Source: Marinobacterium jannaschii DSM 6295 (GTDB lineage Bacteria; Pseudomonadota; Gammaproteobacteria; Pseudomonadales; Balneatricaceae). From it: a stretch of 64,000 bases of DNA. Position numbers and translations under genes: made by a program. Below the pieces are notes generated by a model that saw only the letters and a program-made list of their open reading frames with translations, searched no databases and was not told the origin of the DNA. Shown one piece after another: positions 43,775 through 52,146 of this stretch (positions are counted from its first letter, which is position 1; each line of letters begins with the position of its first letter). The stretch is from contig NZ_JHVJ01000006.1 of NCBI RefSeq assembly GCF_000620085.1, positions 124,001-188,000 of the forward strand. Reading direction: 5' to 3'.

Positions 43775-44087
43775 GGAAGCAATCCGTAGGGTAGCGCACG
43801 CTCAGCGCGCTTTCCGAAAAAGGTCTCAAAAAGGGTACGCAATTTTTCTTAATTGATCAAAAGCGGAAGGAAGTGTGCCAGTTTGCCTTTTAAAAAGCCC
43901 GATACAGATCAACTGAGCCGACAGTTTATTTAAGGATTAATCAACAATTAGTTGTAGCAAGCTCTCCGCACAGCTGGATTGAATAAAGCCTGGGGGACTA
44001 CTCGCCCGACAAAGCACCGCAGGTTTTCCACCGGCATAAAAAAATCGGGCACAAAGGCCCGATTCAGAGTTACAACAAGGAATCTAT
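43775..44087. other. Spacer with the usp terminator, otherwise no gene seen
   Basis: These 313 bases separate two minus-strand genes. AT-rich sequence at about 43840-43960 may carry the promoter of the signalling gene. The only clear element is the terminator at 44038-44064. Confidence 0.45.
44038..44064 (-). terminator. Terminator of the TRAP/usp operon
   Basis: AATCGGGC (44043-44050) / GCCCGATT (44057-44064) with a six-base loop has an A-run on its left that serves as U-run for the minus-strand transcript, 23 bases after the usp stop. Confidence 0.82.
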
Positions 44088-44528
44088 TTACCAGATTTTC
44101 TTATCACGGATCACAAACACTGAGCATTCGGCATGTCGCAGTACCTTCTCAGCATTTGAACCCAGCAGGTAACTGGACAGTCCGGGTTTACCTGCGGCCA
44201 CCAGAATCACATCCGGCTTCAGCACTGCAGCCTCTTCCAGGATCTCATCGTAGATCACGCCATCACGGGTGTGGCAGCTGCCACGATAGGCCTCTGAAAC
44301 ATTCTGCTCAAAAACCTCAGATACCCGCTTCTTGACCTCACGGCGTATCTGTTTCACCACTTCGGTCGACAGCAGCGTAAAGCTGGAATTGTGGATTTTG
44401 GTCTGATCTACGTACAGAGCGTGAATCTTACCGCCATCACTGCCAAATAGCTGAGTAGCCACTTCAACTGCGCTGGCAAACATCTCTTCATGTTCGAGAT
44501 CCAGCGGAATCAGAATATTGTTAAACAC
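44088..44528 (-). CDS. UspA-family protein, likely TRAP transporter regulator (TeaD-like)
   Basis: This 146-residue universal stress protein has the start FNNILIPLDLEHEEMFASAV and the ATP-binding GKPGLSSYLLGSNAEKVLRH near the C-terminus (Gly-x2-Gly-x6-Gly-Ser spacing, close to the classical motif). It begins with GTG at 44528, ten bases after the TRAP permease gene. In Halomonas elongata an ATP-binding UspA protein, TeaD, sits in the same position after teaABC and tunes ectoine uptake; a similar role is inferred here. Confidence 0.85.
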   Translation of the reverse strand: MFNNILIPLDLEHEEMFASAVEVATQLFGSDGGKIHALYVDQTKIHNSSFTLLSTEVVKQIRREVKKRVSEVFEQNVSEAYRGSCHTRDGVIYDEILEEAAVLKPDVILVAAGKPGLSSYLLGSNAEKVLRHAECSVFVIRDKKIW

Positions 44529-44538
44529 GTCAGATCCT

Positions 44539-45855
44539 TTAACCCATTACTTTATTCGGCAGCCACATCACGGCTTCAGGGAACAGCATGCACAGAATCA
44601 GTACCGACAGTTTAATCAGCACGAACGGCGTCACCGATTTATAAATATCCAGCATGGTCACCCCCGGCGGGGCTATACCTTTCAGATAGAATAGTGCAAA
44701 ACCATAAGGCGGCGTCTGTACCGCGATCTCGATATTCAGAATCATCAGGATACCGAACCAGATCGGGTCATAGCCCAGCTCCACCACGATAGGCGTAAAC
44801 AGCGGGGCACACATCAGTACGATAATAAACTCGTCGATAATGAAGCCCAGCAGCAGCATGATCAGCTGCAGCACGATAATCACACCCAGCGGCGGCAGCC
44901 CCAGATCTTCAGTGAAACCGGCCACCATATCCTGCACGCCCATCAGCAGATGGAAGTTACTGAACAGGGTTGCACCCATGATGATCCACATCGCGACACT
45001 GACCAGCATCGCCGTTTCCATACCGGCAGCCCGGAACATCCCAAAACGGAAACGCTTGAAGAAGAACGCCAGCAGAACCGCACCAACGACACCAATGGCA
45101 CCGGACTCTGTCGGCGTGGCCATGCCACTGATGATGCTGCCCAGCACCGCAAAGATCAGCAGCACAGAGAACAGGCCATCACGCAGGGTCCGCATCTTCT
45201 CCTTCTGCGTCATGGTGGCTTCCTGGCCGGTACCCAGCGGGGCCCGTTCAGGGTTCAGCTTGCAGCTGACCACGATATAGGCGACCAGCATAAAAATAGT
45301 CACAACCGCCGGCACCAGCGCGGCCATAAACATCCGCCCGACCGAGTTCTGGGTAGTCGCCGCAAACATAATCATCGGTACGCTGGGCGGAATCAGTATT
45401 CCCAGGCCACCACCGGCCATAATCACACCCAGCGCCAGACGCTTGTCGTAGCCGCGCTGCAGCATCGGTTTCAGGGCGATACTGCCGGAGGTCATGATGC
45501 CGGCACCGATGATTCCGACCATGGCACCGATCATCGAGCAGACGCCCACTACGCTGATCGCCAGCGAGCCGCGCACCCGGCCGATAATCAGCTGGCTGGC
45601 GTTAAACATTGCATCACCAATACCCGAACGGGTCAGCAGCTGCCCCATATAGATATAGAGAGGGATCGCCAGCAGTACAAAACTGAACAGCGTCGATTCA
45701 AAGGTGCTCGGGACAATATTAAAGATCCCCTCACCCCAGGTAGAGTAACCCACGGCCATCGCGATGCCGCCCAGTGCCAGTCCAACCGGCGCCCCCAGGG
45801 CAAAGGAGACCAGGATGCATAACAGCAGGATGCCTGTCAGTACTTCAATTTCCAT
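44539..45855 (-). CDS. TRAP transporter large permease subunit (DctM family)
   Basis: This 438-residue membrane protein of about twelve helices is the ion-coupled transport subunit of a TRAP carrier. Family features include FVLLAIPLYIYMGQLLTRSG, GVIMAGGGLGILIPPSVPMI and the C-terminal half APLFTPIVVELGYDPIWFG. The ATG at 45855 (MEIEVLTGILLL) has GAGGAG upstream and overlaps the DctQ stop by 11 bases, which favours coupling. The substrate must be inferred from the binding protein and neighbours. Confidence 0.93.
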   Translation of the reverse strand: MEIEVLTGILLLCILVSFALGAPVGLALGGIAMAVGYSTWGEGIFNIVPSTFESTLFSFVLLAIPLYIYMGQLLTRSGIGDAMFNASQLIIGRVRGSLAISVVGVCSMIGAMVGIIGAGIMTSGSIALKPMLQRGYDKRLALGVIMAGGGLGILIPPSVPMIMFAATTQNSVGRMFMAALVPAVVTIFMLVAYIVVSCKLNPERAPLGTGQEATMTQKEKMRTLRDGLFSVLLIFAVLGSIISGMATPTESGAIGVVGAVLLAFFFKRFRFGMFRAAGMETAMLVSVAMWIIMGATLFSNFHLLMGVQDMVAGFTEDLGLPPLGVIIVLQLIMLLLGFIIDEFIIVLMCAPLFTPIVVELGYDPIWFGILMILNIEIAVQTPPYGFALFYLKGIAPPGVTMLDIYKSVTPFVLIKLSVLILCMLFPEAVMWLPNKVMG

Positions 45856-46396
45856 CTGCGTCAGTCTCCTCAGCACGTTCAATCAGATTCCGGCCCGTGA
45901 TCAAATGGTAAAGGTCTTCCAGCATGTCACTGGAAAACTGCAGGATCATCAGGCTTGCGGCCACAATTAACATCATCCAGAAGTGATGCATCGGCGGTGA
46001 CCATTCACTGAAGCGGCGGTAGTTAAACTCCACGGCCTCATTAAACTTCTCAGTGCAGATTAAAATCACCACCACCATAAAGAAGATGGCGAGAGAGCTG
46101 GACAGCAGATTAAAGACCCGCTTCGAATTGGCCGAAACGGCGATATAGAGGATATCCACATTGATATGGGCTTTTTTCTGCTGAGCGTAAGCCCCACCCA
46201 AAGCCGCAATATAACCTGCCATAAACAATGACAGGTCGTAGGCCCATACCGTTGGTTTATTCAGAAAGTATCGGGCAAAAACTTCAAATGCCACGACAAA
46301 TGCCAGCATAGGCATCACATATGACACGCTTTGGCCAATAAAAGCCACAACGTGATTTACACTGGCGCAATAGGCCTTAAGTGTAGCGGTTATCAT
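45845..46396 (-). CDS. TRAP transporter small permease subunit (DctQ family)
   Basis: This 183-residue DctQ-type subunit has four membrane helices at about 17-40, 53-70, 95-115 and 140-160, and the conserved stretch VFARYFLNKPTVWAYDLSLF followed by QQKKAHINVDILY. It pairs with the DctM subunit, whose start lies inside its 3' end. It follows the binding-protein gene by 108 bases across a terminator-like hairpin that may lower its expression relative to the binding protein. Confidence 0.92.
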   Translation of the reverse strand: MITATLKAYCASVNHVVAFIGQSVSYVMPMLAFVVAFEVFARYFLNKPTVWAYDLSLFMAGYIAALGGAYAQQKKAHINVDILYIAVSANSKRVFNLLSSSLAIFFMVVVILICTEKFNEAVEFNYRRFSEWSPPMHHFWMMLIVAASLMILQFSSDMLEDLYHLITGRNLIERAEETDADGN

Positions 46397-46418
46397 AATG
46401 CTATAGCCCTGAAATAAA

Positions 46419-46447
46419 AAAGGTAAAGGACAAGGCCCTTTACCTTT
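46419..46447 (-). terminator. Leaky terminator between TRAP binding protein and permease genes
   Basis: AAAGGTAAAGG (46419-46429) and CCTTTACCTTT (46437-46447) form an 11-pair stem with a seven-base loop. On the minus strand a U-run follows. Such hairpins commonly give more binding protein than permease. Confidence 0.75.
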
Positions 46448-46504
46448 GATATTACCGGCCCCCTGAGACGGGACCCGGCAATACCTATTATATAGTTATA
46501 GGTC

Positions 46505-47521
46505 TTACTGTTTTTTCAGGATTTCAATCAGCTGCTTGCTGTACTTATCCTGAGAAGCGTATTCGTCCCACAGAGACTCACCCGCTTTAGACCATACGGC
46601 CTTATCGGCATCGCTAGGCACCGGGCTCCACTTCATGCCTTTGGATTCCATATCCGCAATCGCTTCAGACTCCCACAGGCGGGACTTAGTCATCTGCTCA
46701 CGGGCGTGGACCGCAGTCGCAGCCTTAACGATCGCTTTCAGATCCTTAGGCAGCTTGTTCCATGCCTTCTGGTTAACGAAGACCGGCAGCACCTGAGCAC
46801 CTGCCAGCGGCAGACGGTACATGTACTTAGCGACTTCGACGTGGTTACCGTCACGGTGATCGATCAGGTTAGAGCCGATAGAACCGTCGATAACGCCAGT
46901 GGCCAGACCGGTGTAGATCTCGCTCCAGGTCAGGGAGACAGGCGAAGCGCCCAGGTTACGGACGAATTTGCCGTATGCGCCCGGTGCACGCAGTTTCAGA
47001 CCCTTGAAGTCTTCAACGGAGTTGATTGGCTTCTTGGTCAGCAGGTAAACCGGTGGCTGAATGTATGGGTCCAGCCATACCAGCCCCTGGGAGCCGTATG
47101 CGTCGGACAGTACCTTGTCAAAGCCTTTCTCGTGGAACAGAACACTCAGCTTGCCCACGTCAGCAGTACCACCTGGCAGGCCCACTTCAACGATACCCGC
47201 AGGCATTTCGCCGGCATTCATCGGCTGGAAGGTTGCACCCATCGTGATCAGGCCGGATTTCACCGCCCCCAGGATACCGCGGGTATCCACACCTTCACCG
47301 GCGTACATCATCTTCACTTTGATACGGCCACCGGACATCTCTTCGATGTTTTTCGCCAGGTTGCCATACACCTCGCCAAACGCGGTACCGCGCGTGTAGA
47401 GGTTAGCAAAACGCCAGTTGTGCTCTGCTGCAAAAGCAGATGAGATGCTACCCAGGCCCAGAGCCACGGCCAGTGAACCTGTTACCAACTGCTTCTTAAC
47501 TTTGCCAAATACGTTCAGCAT
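46505..47521 (-). CDS. TRAP transporter substrate-binding protein (DctP family)
   Basis: This 338-residue periplasmic binding protein has a signal peptide (residues 1-31, ending SSAFA-AEHNW) and the DctP fold. The conserved Arg for the substrate carboxylate lies in KGLKLRAPGAYGKFVRNLGA (about residues 174-193), followed by WSEIYTGLATGVIDGSIGSN. This points to a carboxylate-containing ligand. First gene of the operon, with a GGTGTCA inverted repeat in its leader. Neighbouring genes suggest an omega-amino acid, glutarate or a related compound, but the ligand cannot be read from sequence. Confidence 0.92.
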   Translation of the reverse strand: MLNVFGKVKKQLVTGSLAVALGLGSISSAFAAEHNWRFANLYTRGTAFGEVYGNLAKNIEEMSGGRIKVKMMYAGEGVDTRGILGAVKSGLITMGATFQPMNAGEMPAGIVEVGLPGGTADVGKLSVLFHEKGFDKVLSDAYGSQGLVWLDPYIQPPVYLLTKKPINSVEDFKGLKLRAPGAYGKFVRNLGASPVSLTWSEIYTGLATGVIDGSIGSNLIDHRDGNHVEVAKYMYRLPLAGAQVLPVFVNQKAWNKLPKDLKAIVKAATAVHAREQMTKSRLWESEAIADMESKGMKWSPVPSDADKAVWSKAGESLWDEYASQDKYSKQLIEILKKQ

Positions 47522-48054
47522 ATTGTTTTACCCTTTTTAATTCTTTTTTGATCGCTGCTGAGGTGTCACCAAAATGACACCAAGACCAAATTAACAGAGG
47601 CTTTTGGCTTGTTACATCAGCCCCGACCTATGTAAAGGTTCACCCTAATCAAACTTTCTCTCACCCCATTAAAACCATTCAGAAATATGTCTGAACCGCC
47701 CCCCGATACGCTGTTTTTCAGCCCCGAACTTAAGACCAAAGTCGAACAGAAAATCATCAGACCCAGGCTCAGGAAACAGCGGTCCGGAATCGGAAAATTA
47801 CAGATGGGTAGAAGAGCGCCTGTGAAAAAAGGCCGAAAAGTGAGGATCGGGCAAAAAAAGGCCCAGTATATAAGAAGATATATACCGGGCAAGACGGTCT
47901 AGTAACTAAACCTGAAGCAAGAAGACAATTAGCGGTGTTCCGCAACCAGTAACGCAACACCTCTGTCATCTGGCAGGGGCCATGATGGCAATGCCCTGCC
48001 GGAATCCAGCCCGTCGATAAACATAGGGAAGCAGCGGGGGCTGGAAGGTCAAAC
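47522..48054. other. Long spacer with the TRAP promoter and aminotransferase 3' end
   Basis: No convincing gene lies in these 533 bases. GGTGTCA-CCAAAA-TGACACC (47562-47581) sits just upstream of the binding-protein gene. A stem GGCAGGG (47972-47978) / CCCTGCC (47994-48000) about 55 bases after the aminotransferase stop may be its terminator. A 71-codon open frame (47687-47902, plus) has no recognisable domain and is treated as chance. Confidence 0.5.
47562..47581. promoter_or_regulatory. Inverted repeat operator candidate before the TRAP operon
   Basis: A perfect inverted repeat GGTGTCA-N6-TGACACC lies 41-60 bases before the binding-protein start. The half-site AGGTGTCA recurs at 49488-49495 upstream of the aminotransferase gene, suggesting a shared regulator. 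Confidence 0.5.
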
Positions 48055-49362
48055 TCAGAACATCTCAGCCGCGACTTCGCGAATCACACGCACCAGCTCG
48101 TCGATATGCTCTTTCTCAATCGTCAGCGGTGGGGAGAAAGCAATGATATTGCCCATGGCACGAATCATCACGCCCTTGTCGTAGCAGGCTCCCTGGAAAG
48201 CACCACCGACCGGCTTGCCGCTGTCGGCAAACTGCACAGCACCGATCAGGCCATAGTTACGCACATCCACAACCTGCTCGATATCGGCCAGCGAATGCAG
48301 CGCGTCCTGCCAGTACTCACCGATTTCACCGGCAGCACGGGTCAGCAGTCCCTCTCGCTCGTAGATATCCAGCGTCGCCAGACCTGCGGCACAGGCTACC
48401 GGGCTCGCAGAGTAGGTATAGCCGTGGTACAGCTCGACACCACCCGCAGGCGTATGCTCGAAGATAGAGTCATGGATAAAGTCAGCGACGAATACCGCCC
48501 CCAGAGGAACGATACCGTTGGTGATACCCTTGGCAGATACGATCATATCCGGCACCACATCGAACTCGACCGCAGCAAAAGCAGCTCCCAGACGGCCCCA
48601 GCCGGTGATCACCTCATCGAAGATCAGCAGGATATCGTGCGCAGTACAGATTTCGCGCAGACGTTTCAGATAACCTTCAGGCGGCAGAATCACACCACCG
48701 GCACCACTGATAGGCTCAACAATCACCGCCGCGATGCTGTCAGCACCGTGGAATTTAATCAGGTTTTCCAGCGCTTCGGCGCGATCCAGGCCGTGTTCCG
48801 GCAAACCTTTGCTGAACGCGTTGTTTTCCAGGTCGAGTGTATGCGGCAGGTGGTCTACCGGCAGCAAAGTTCCGAAGCCGGTACGGTTCGGCGTCAGGCC
48901 GCCAACGGAGATACCACCGAAGTTTACGCCGTGATAAGCCATTTCACGACCGATCAGCTTGGTCTTGGTGCCTTTGCCACGGGAGCTCTGATAAGCCAGC
49001 GCGATCTTCAGGGCGCTTTCCACCGCCTCAGAACCGGAGTTGGCGAAGAACACCTTGTTCAGCGGATCAGGCGTATGCTGTATCAGACGCTCGGCAAACT
49101 CAAAGCCGATATCGTGGCCGAAGCTGAACGGTGACGTGTAATCCAGCTCATGAGCCTGTTTACCGATCGCTTCCGCAATTTCCGGACGGGCGTGGCCCGC
49201 ATTGACACACCACAGACCTGCAGTTGCATCCAGAATTGTCTGACCCTTATCGGTATAACAGAACACACCTTCTGTTCTTTCAATAATACGAGGATTGGCC
49301 TTAAAAGCACGGTTCGGTGTAAAAGGCATCCAGAAGGCATCTAAGCTCTTATATTTTTTCAT
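48055..49362 (-). CDS. Omega-amino acid:pyruvate aminotransferase (class III)
   Basis: This 435-residue PLP-dependent class III transaminase is of the beta-alanine/omega-amino acid:pyruvate type. The start FWMPFTPNRAFKANPRI is typical of that group. Further blocks are DATAGLWCVNAGHARPEIAEA, FFANSGSEAVESALKIAL, IFDEVITGWGRLGAAFAA with the PLP Asp region, and SAKGITNGIVPLGAVF with the PLP-binding Lys. It moves an amino group from an omega-amino acid to pyruvate, making a semialdehyde and alanine. Divergent from a LysR gene and upstream of the TRAP operon, so it may act on the imported substrate. Confidence 0.9.
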   Translation of the reverse strand: MKKYKSLDAFWMPFTPNRAFKANPRIIERTEGVFCYTDKGQTILDATAGLWCVNAGHARPEIAEAIGKQAHELDYTSPFSFGHDIGFEFAERLIQHTPDPLNKVFFANSGSEAVESALKIALAYQSSRGKGTKTKLIGREMAYHGVNFGGISVGGLTPNRTGFGTLLPVDHLPHTLDLENNAFSKGLPEHGLDRAEALENLIKFHGADSIAAVIVEPISGAGGVILPPEGYLKRLREICTAHDILLIFDEVITGWGRLGAAFAAVEFDVVPDMIVSAKGITNGIVPLGAVFVADFIHDSIFEHTPAGGVELYHGYTYSASPVACAAGLATLDIYEREGLLTRAAGEIGEYWQDALHSLADIEQVVDVRNYGLIGAVQFADSGKPVGGAFQGACYDKGVMIRAMGNIIAFSPPLTIEKEHIDELVRVIREVAAEMF

Positions 49363-49768
49363 CTTTATTAACTACCGTAAGGGCGGAGATTCTTAAATAA
49401 CAAATAGCGAACGCTGCAATAACAAGATACGAAAACCAGCAAAGGCTTTTTAAATATCATTCGGAAAGCCCCTGATAATATCTTTTCAGGTGTCATATTT
49501 TTCCGAAAAAACAACCGTTCGTCTTGTAGTTATAACCCTCGAGCGCTTTAAGGAAGCCAGCGTTCGAGCAGTCATAGAATTGACGGTAAAAGTATTAGAA
49601 TCACCGCCAGCGAAAAATGCCCCGCTCTCCAACTAAACGTTTAGGGTCACCAAACAAAGTCCGTACAGAACTCTCAGCAGTCACCTCGAAAGCAGCGGCG
49701 CAGTAGCTGTTTAGGGCGCTTTGGGGGATACTAGGGCCTCTGCAGTATCCGCGGTGGTGATAGGTATT
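49363..49768. other. Divergent aminotransferase / LysR control region
   Basis: These 406 bases hold AT-rich sequence next to the aminotransferase start, an AGGTGTCA motif at 49488-49495 and no gene. The LysR operator is expected here, but no single site could be fixed. Confidence 0.45.
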
Positions 49769-50692
49769 ATGACTGTAAAAAACTACTCCCTGGGACAGGT
49801 TGGTGACTTCGAGATCAAGCAACTGAGGATCTTTAAGTCCGTGGTGGATAACGGTGGCTTTTCCGCTGCCGAGACCGAGCTGAATATCAGCCGCTCTACC
49901 ATCAGTATCCATATTTCAAACCTGGAATCGCGCCTCAACCTGACGCTCTGTCGCCGTGGCCGTGGCGGCTTTGCCCTGACAGATGAGGGCCGGGTGGTCT
50001 ATGAGATGACCAATAATCTGTTACAGACGCTGGAAGAGTTCCGCAGTGTCGTCAACGACCTCAGCAGCACCCCATCCGGCATGCTGCGCATCGCCCTCAG
50101 CGACGGCACCAGCCTGGACCCGCGAGGCCGCTTTCCGCAGATGATCAGCGATTTCTGCGCCAAAGCACCGGAGATCACCCTGCAGACCGATGTCGCCGCG
50201 ATGGCCGATATCGAGCGCATGGTACTGAACGATGAAGTGGATATCGGCTTTATCCCCTATCACCGCAAGCTGGAAGGGCTGGAGTATATCCACCTGTACA
50301 GCGATGACTGCCACTTATACTGCGGCCAGACCAACCCGCTGTTCGCCCTCAGCGAAACCGAGCTGACGGATGAGGTGGTCAATCAGTACACCGCCATCGA
50401 ACCGGGACTGAAGCCGAATGAACAGGCCACCGAGCAACTGTCACATATGAGCCTGAAAGCCACTGCCTATTTCTATGAAACCCGGCTGGCGATGATTCTC
50501 TCCGGTAAATTTATCGCCTTCCTGCCGGAAGCCCTGGCACAACCCTATGTCGAGCAGGGCGTGATCAAGGCGATCGCTAAGGACGCCCGTTTCTATCACC
50601 TCGGCGTAGCGGCGATCGTGAAAAAAACCACCCAGCCGCATAAAGCCAAAGAGCTGTTCCTGCAGTCGGTCCACAGCGTTATGGACGCCTGA
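49769..50692 (+). CDS. LysR-type regulator divergent from the aminotransferase gene
   Basis: This 307-residue LysR protein has the helix-turn-helix in IFKSVVDNGGFSAAETELNI and SRSTISIHISNLESRLNLTL, and an effector domain from about residue 100. The ATG at 49769 (MTVKNYSLGQVGDF) is preferred over a frame beginning 16 codons earlier that lacks a ribosome binding site. It probably controls the divergent aminotransferase and perhaps the TRAP operon. Confidence 0.88.
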   Translation: MTVKNYSLGQVGDFEIKQLRIFKSVVDNGGFSAAETELNISRSTISIHISNLESRLNLTLCRRGRGGFALTDEGRVVYEMTNNLLQTLEEFRSVVNDLSSTPSGMLRIALSDGTSLDPRGRFPQMISDFCAKAPEITLQTDVAAMADIERMVLNDEVDIGFIPYHRKLEGLEYIHLYSDDCHLYCGQTNPLFALSETELTDEVVNQYTAIEPGLKPNEQATEQLSHMSLKATAYFYETRLAMILSGKFIAFLPEALAQPYVEQGVIKAIAKDARFYHLGVAAIVKKTTQPHKAKELFLQSVHSVMDA

Positions 50693-50703
50693 GCGTCAGC
50701 CAT

Positions 50704-50730
50704 AAAAAAGGCTCCCGCGGGAGCCTTTTC
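50704..50730. terminator. Bidirectional terminator between lysR and lhgO
   Basis: AAAAGGCTCC (from 50706) pairs with GGAGCCTTTT around CGCG. A-runs and T-runs flank it symmetrically, serving the plus-strand lysR and the minus-strand lhgO. Confidence 0.87.
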
Positions 50731-50748
50731 TGTTACAACCATCTGCGC

Positions 50749-51984
50749 TTAAGCGGCCTGCCCGGCCGCGTTGCCGGAACCGGTCTTATCCGCCACTTTA
50801 TCGCAGATATAGTTGCCGATCGGAATGGCCGAGGTCGCAGCCGGTGATGGCGCATTGCAGACATGCAGGCTGCGCGCACTTTCAGCAAACAGGAAATCAT
50901 GCACCAGCGAGCCGTCTTTCATCACGGCCTGGGCACGGATTCCGGCCGGGTAGGCTTCCAGATCAGACAGCTTCAGTTGCGGGCAGTATTTCTGCACGGT
51001 TTTCAGGTAGCCGGGCTTCCACCAGGAGTTTTTGGTTTCGACCAGGCCAACCCTGAAGTTCGCCTTCAGCACCTTCCAGAATCCGGAGAAAGTCACCATA
51101 TCCCAGATGTCGCGCAGGCTGATATTGAGCTTACCGTAACCTTCACGCTTCCAGCCCTGCACCGCATTAGGCCCGACCGTCACCGAACCATCGATCATCC
51201 GGGTCAGGTGCACACCGAGGAACGGCAGGTCCGGATCAGGAATCGGGTAGATCAGGTGCTTCACAATATTGTTGTAGTGCGCCGGCAGGCGGTAATACTC
51301 GCCGCGGAACGGGATGATCTGAAAATCAGTTTCAATCCCCAGCATTCGCGTTGTGCGGTCGGCCATCAGGCCAGAGCAGGTGATCAGGAAGCGGGCGCGC
51401 ACAGCATCCGGCTTACCGTTGCTCATGACACTGACGGTCACATCCTCAGCGCTTTCACTCAGACCGACCACTTCGGTATTGAGACGGGTCACACCGCCCA
51501 TCTCCTCGAAGCGCATCGCCATCGCCGTGGTCACCTGCTGATAGTTGACGATACCGGTATCTTTTACCAGGATGCCGCCAACCCCGACAATATTCGGCTC
51601 CAGCTCTTTCAGCCGGGCTTCGTCGATCAGCTCGACCTCGATACCGTTCTGCTGACAACGCTCATACAGTGCCAGCATCCGCTCTTTCTCGACGCTGTTG
51701 GTCGCCACCAGCAGCTTACCGCACTGGTCGTAGGCTATATCGTTCTGCTGGCAGAACTGAATGGTTGCCGCCACACCCTCTTTGCAGAACTTTGCCTTCA
51801 GGCTGCCCGGAGCATAGTAGACACCGGCATGAATCACGCCGGAGTTATGGCCGGTCTGATGCTTGGCATAGAGGCCTTCCTTCTCAATCAGGATGACTGA
51901 TTTTTCCGGGTGGCGCTGCTTCAGCTGCCAGGCAGTAGACATACCGACAATGCCACCGCCCACAATTACGTAGTCATATACCAT
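50749..51984 (-). CDS. lhgO: LhgO, L-2-hydroxyglutarate oxidase/dehydrogenase
   Basis: LhgO oxidises L-2-hydroxyglutarate to 2-oxoglutarate and passes electrons to the quinone pool. The 411-residue FAD protein starts with the dinucleotide fold YDYVIVGGGIVGMSTAWQL, followed by KHQTGHNSGVIHAGVYYAPG, typical of the family, and a C-terminal FAD-binding block (CNAPSPAATSAIPIGNYI). It lies 162 bases after glaH in the same orientation, with an imperfect hairpin between. Together they complete glutarate to 2-oxoglutarate. Confidence 0.94.
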   Translation of the reverse strand: MVYDYVIVGGGIVGMSTAWQLKQRHPEKSVILIEKEGLYAKHQTGHNSGVIHAGVYYAPGSLKAKFCKEGVAATIQFCQQNDIAYDQCGKLLVATNSVEKERMLALYERCQQNGIEVELIDEARLKELEPNIVGVGGILVKDTGIVNYQQVTTAMAMRFEEMGGVTRLNTEVVGLSESAEDVTVSVMSNGKPDAVRARFLITCSGLMADRTTRMLGIETDFQIIPFRGEYYRLPAHYNNIVKHLIYPIPDPDLPFLGVHLTRMIDGSVTVGPNAVQGWKREGYGKLNISLRDIWDMVTFSGFWKVLKANFRVGLVETKNSWWKPGYLKTVQKYCPQLKLSDLEAYPAGIRAQAVMKDGSLVHDFLFAESARSLHVCNAPSPAATSAIPIGNYICDKVADKTGSGNAAGQAA

Positions 51985-52078
51985 CTCTGAAATCCTGCTT
52001 TTATAGCGGCTATTCCGGCGCCTAAAAGCAGGCTGCCGAATCAGATCAATTCATTCCGGTTATCGCCAGAATACAACA

Positions 52079-52110
52079 AAGCCAGACCCGTTTAGGAGTC
52101 CGGCTTTTTA
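52079..52110 (-). terminator. Imperfect terminator-like stem between glaH and lhgO
   Basis: AAGCC-A-GAC pairs with GTC-C-GGCTT around a ten-base loop, with a mismatch. On the minus strand it lies just after the glaH stop, so lhgO may be partly insulated or have its own promoter. Confidence 0.5.
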
Positions 52111-52146
52111 TCCTCCGGCCTGTCTCAAAGCGACAGGGCCAGCGTC

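Noticed and set aside
47687-47902. 71-codon plus-strand frame in the TRAP spacer
   Set aside because: It is basic, low-complexity sequence with no recognisable ribosome binding site or domain; treated as chance.
50863-51900. 345-codon open frame antisense to lhgO
   Set aside because: lhgO is clear on the minus strand; the antisense frame is His/Arg/Gln-rich without any motif.
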